64,000 nucleotides of DNA from assembly GCF_900103135.1 (NCBI RefSeq), contig NZ_FNGO01000003.1, positions 1 through 64,000 of the forward strand, written 5' to 3'. A program made the translations under genes and the position numbers. The DNA is from Halarsenatibacter silvermanii. GTDB taxonomy: Bacteria; Bacillota; Halanaerobiia; Halanaerobiales; Halarsenatibacteraceae. The notes beneath the pieces are model-generated. The model was not told the DNA's origin and did no database searches. It saw only the letters and a program-made list of their open reading frames with translations. Shown one piece after another: positions 63,993-64,000 of the stretch; position 1 is the first letter of the stretch; the number at the start of each line of letters is the position of its first letter.

Positions 63993-64000
63993 GGATCTTC
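63993..64000 (+). repeat. Possible cut-off copy of the dispersed repeat
   Basis: The last eight bases, GGATCTTC, equal the first eight of the repeat consensus in its forward orientation. The rest lies outside the window. Confidence 0.2.

Overview
The window looks like a chromosomal segment of a halophilic anaerobe of the Halanaerobiales type (Gram-negative-walled Firmicutes). That placement is inference from acidic proteins, purine-rich ribosome binding sites with many TTG/GTG starts, TRAP transport, an MttB-family methyltransferase, a two-subunit glycine decarboxylase and very abundant HD-GYP proteins. No rRNA, tRNA or CRISPR array was recognised. LAYOUT. 0.2-3.6 kb: an acidic FliD-like protein, a Kef-type antiporter and a SagB-type nitroreductase. 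3.6-16.8 kb, all minus strand: a catabolic island with a metal-dependent cyclase, a C69-type peptidase with Ser where Cys is expected, nitrilase, threonine-dehydratase-like enzyme, D-aminoacylase, a complete TRAP transporter (DctPQM), an MttB-family methyltransferase and a cupin, mixed with remnants of a membrane spermidine-synthase-like gene, a DppC permease and a frameshifted glycosylase-like gene. 16.9-19.9 kb: a membrane protein, a MazG-like protein, an NCS2 purine/uracil permease and a decayed nitroreductase. 20.3-34.7 kb: three tandem PAS/GGDEF/HD-GYP proteins, one double-HD protein and one diguanylate cyclase, with a 5'-nucleotidase and an orphan glycine-betaine-binding lipoprotein between them. 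35.0-38.3 kb: a cobalamin riboswitch that ends in its own non-coding transcript, then a DppA-like M55 peptidase with a duplicated C-terminus and a dicarboxylate/amino-acid symporter that share a leader motif. 38.5-43.2 kb: a metal locus (DUF2325, FeoB, a methyltransferase-FeoA fusion, a ZnuA-like lipoprotein or secreted binding protein) with recurring operator-like palindromes. 43.2-57.2 kb: a signalling block with an RpfG-type regulator, REC-PP2C phosphatase, a small Hpt-like protein, two hybrid histidine kinases (one with a FIST sensor) and two more PAS/GGDEF/HD-GYP genes; several are broken. 57.2-58.7 kb: a complete insertion sequence with 26-bp terminal inverted repeats and 6-bp target duplications. 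59-64 kb: a DUF21 membrane protein, a frameshifted COG3199 kinase-like gene, gcvPB and a 5'-truncated gcvPA. HOW IT WORKS TOGETHER. The dominant theme is second-messenger signalling: eight genes or gene remnants for making or degrading c-di-GMP lie in about 37 kb, next to sensors (PAS, GAF, FIST, a betaine-binding protein). A second theme is use of nitrogenous osmolytes and amino acids (betaine-type methyltransferase, D-aminoacylase, TRAP, glycine decarboxylase). A third theme is decay: at least ten genes carry frameshifts, nonsense codons or deletions, and four frameshifts fall in A7/A8 tracts, so slippage, sequencing error and true pseudogenisation must be separated.
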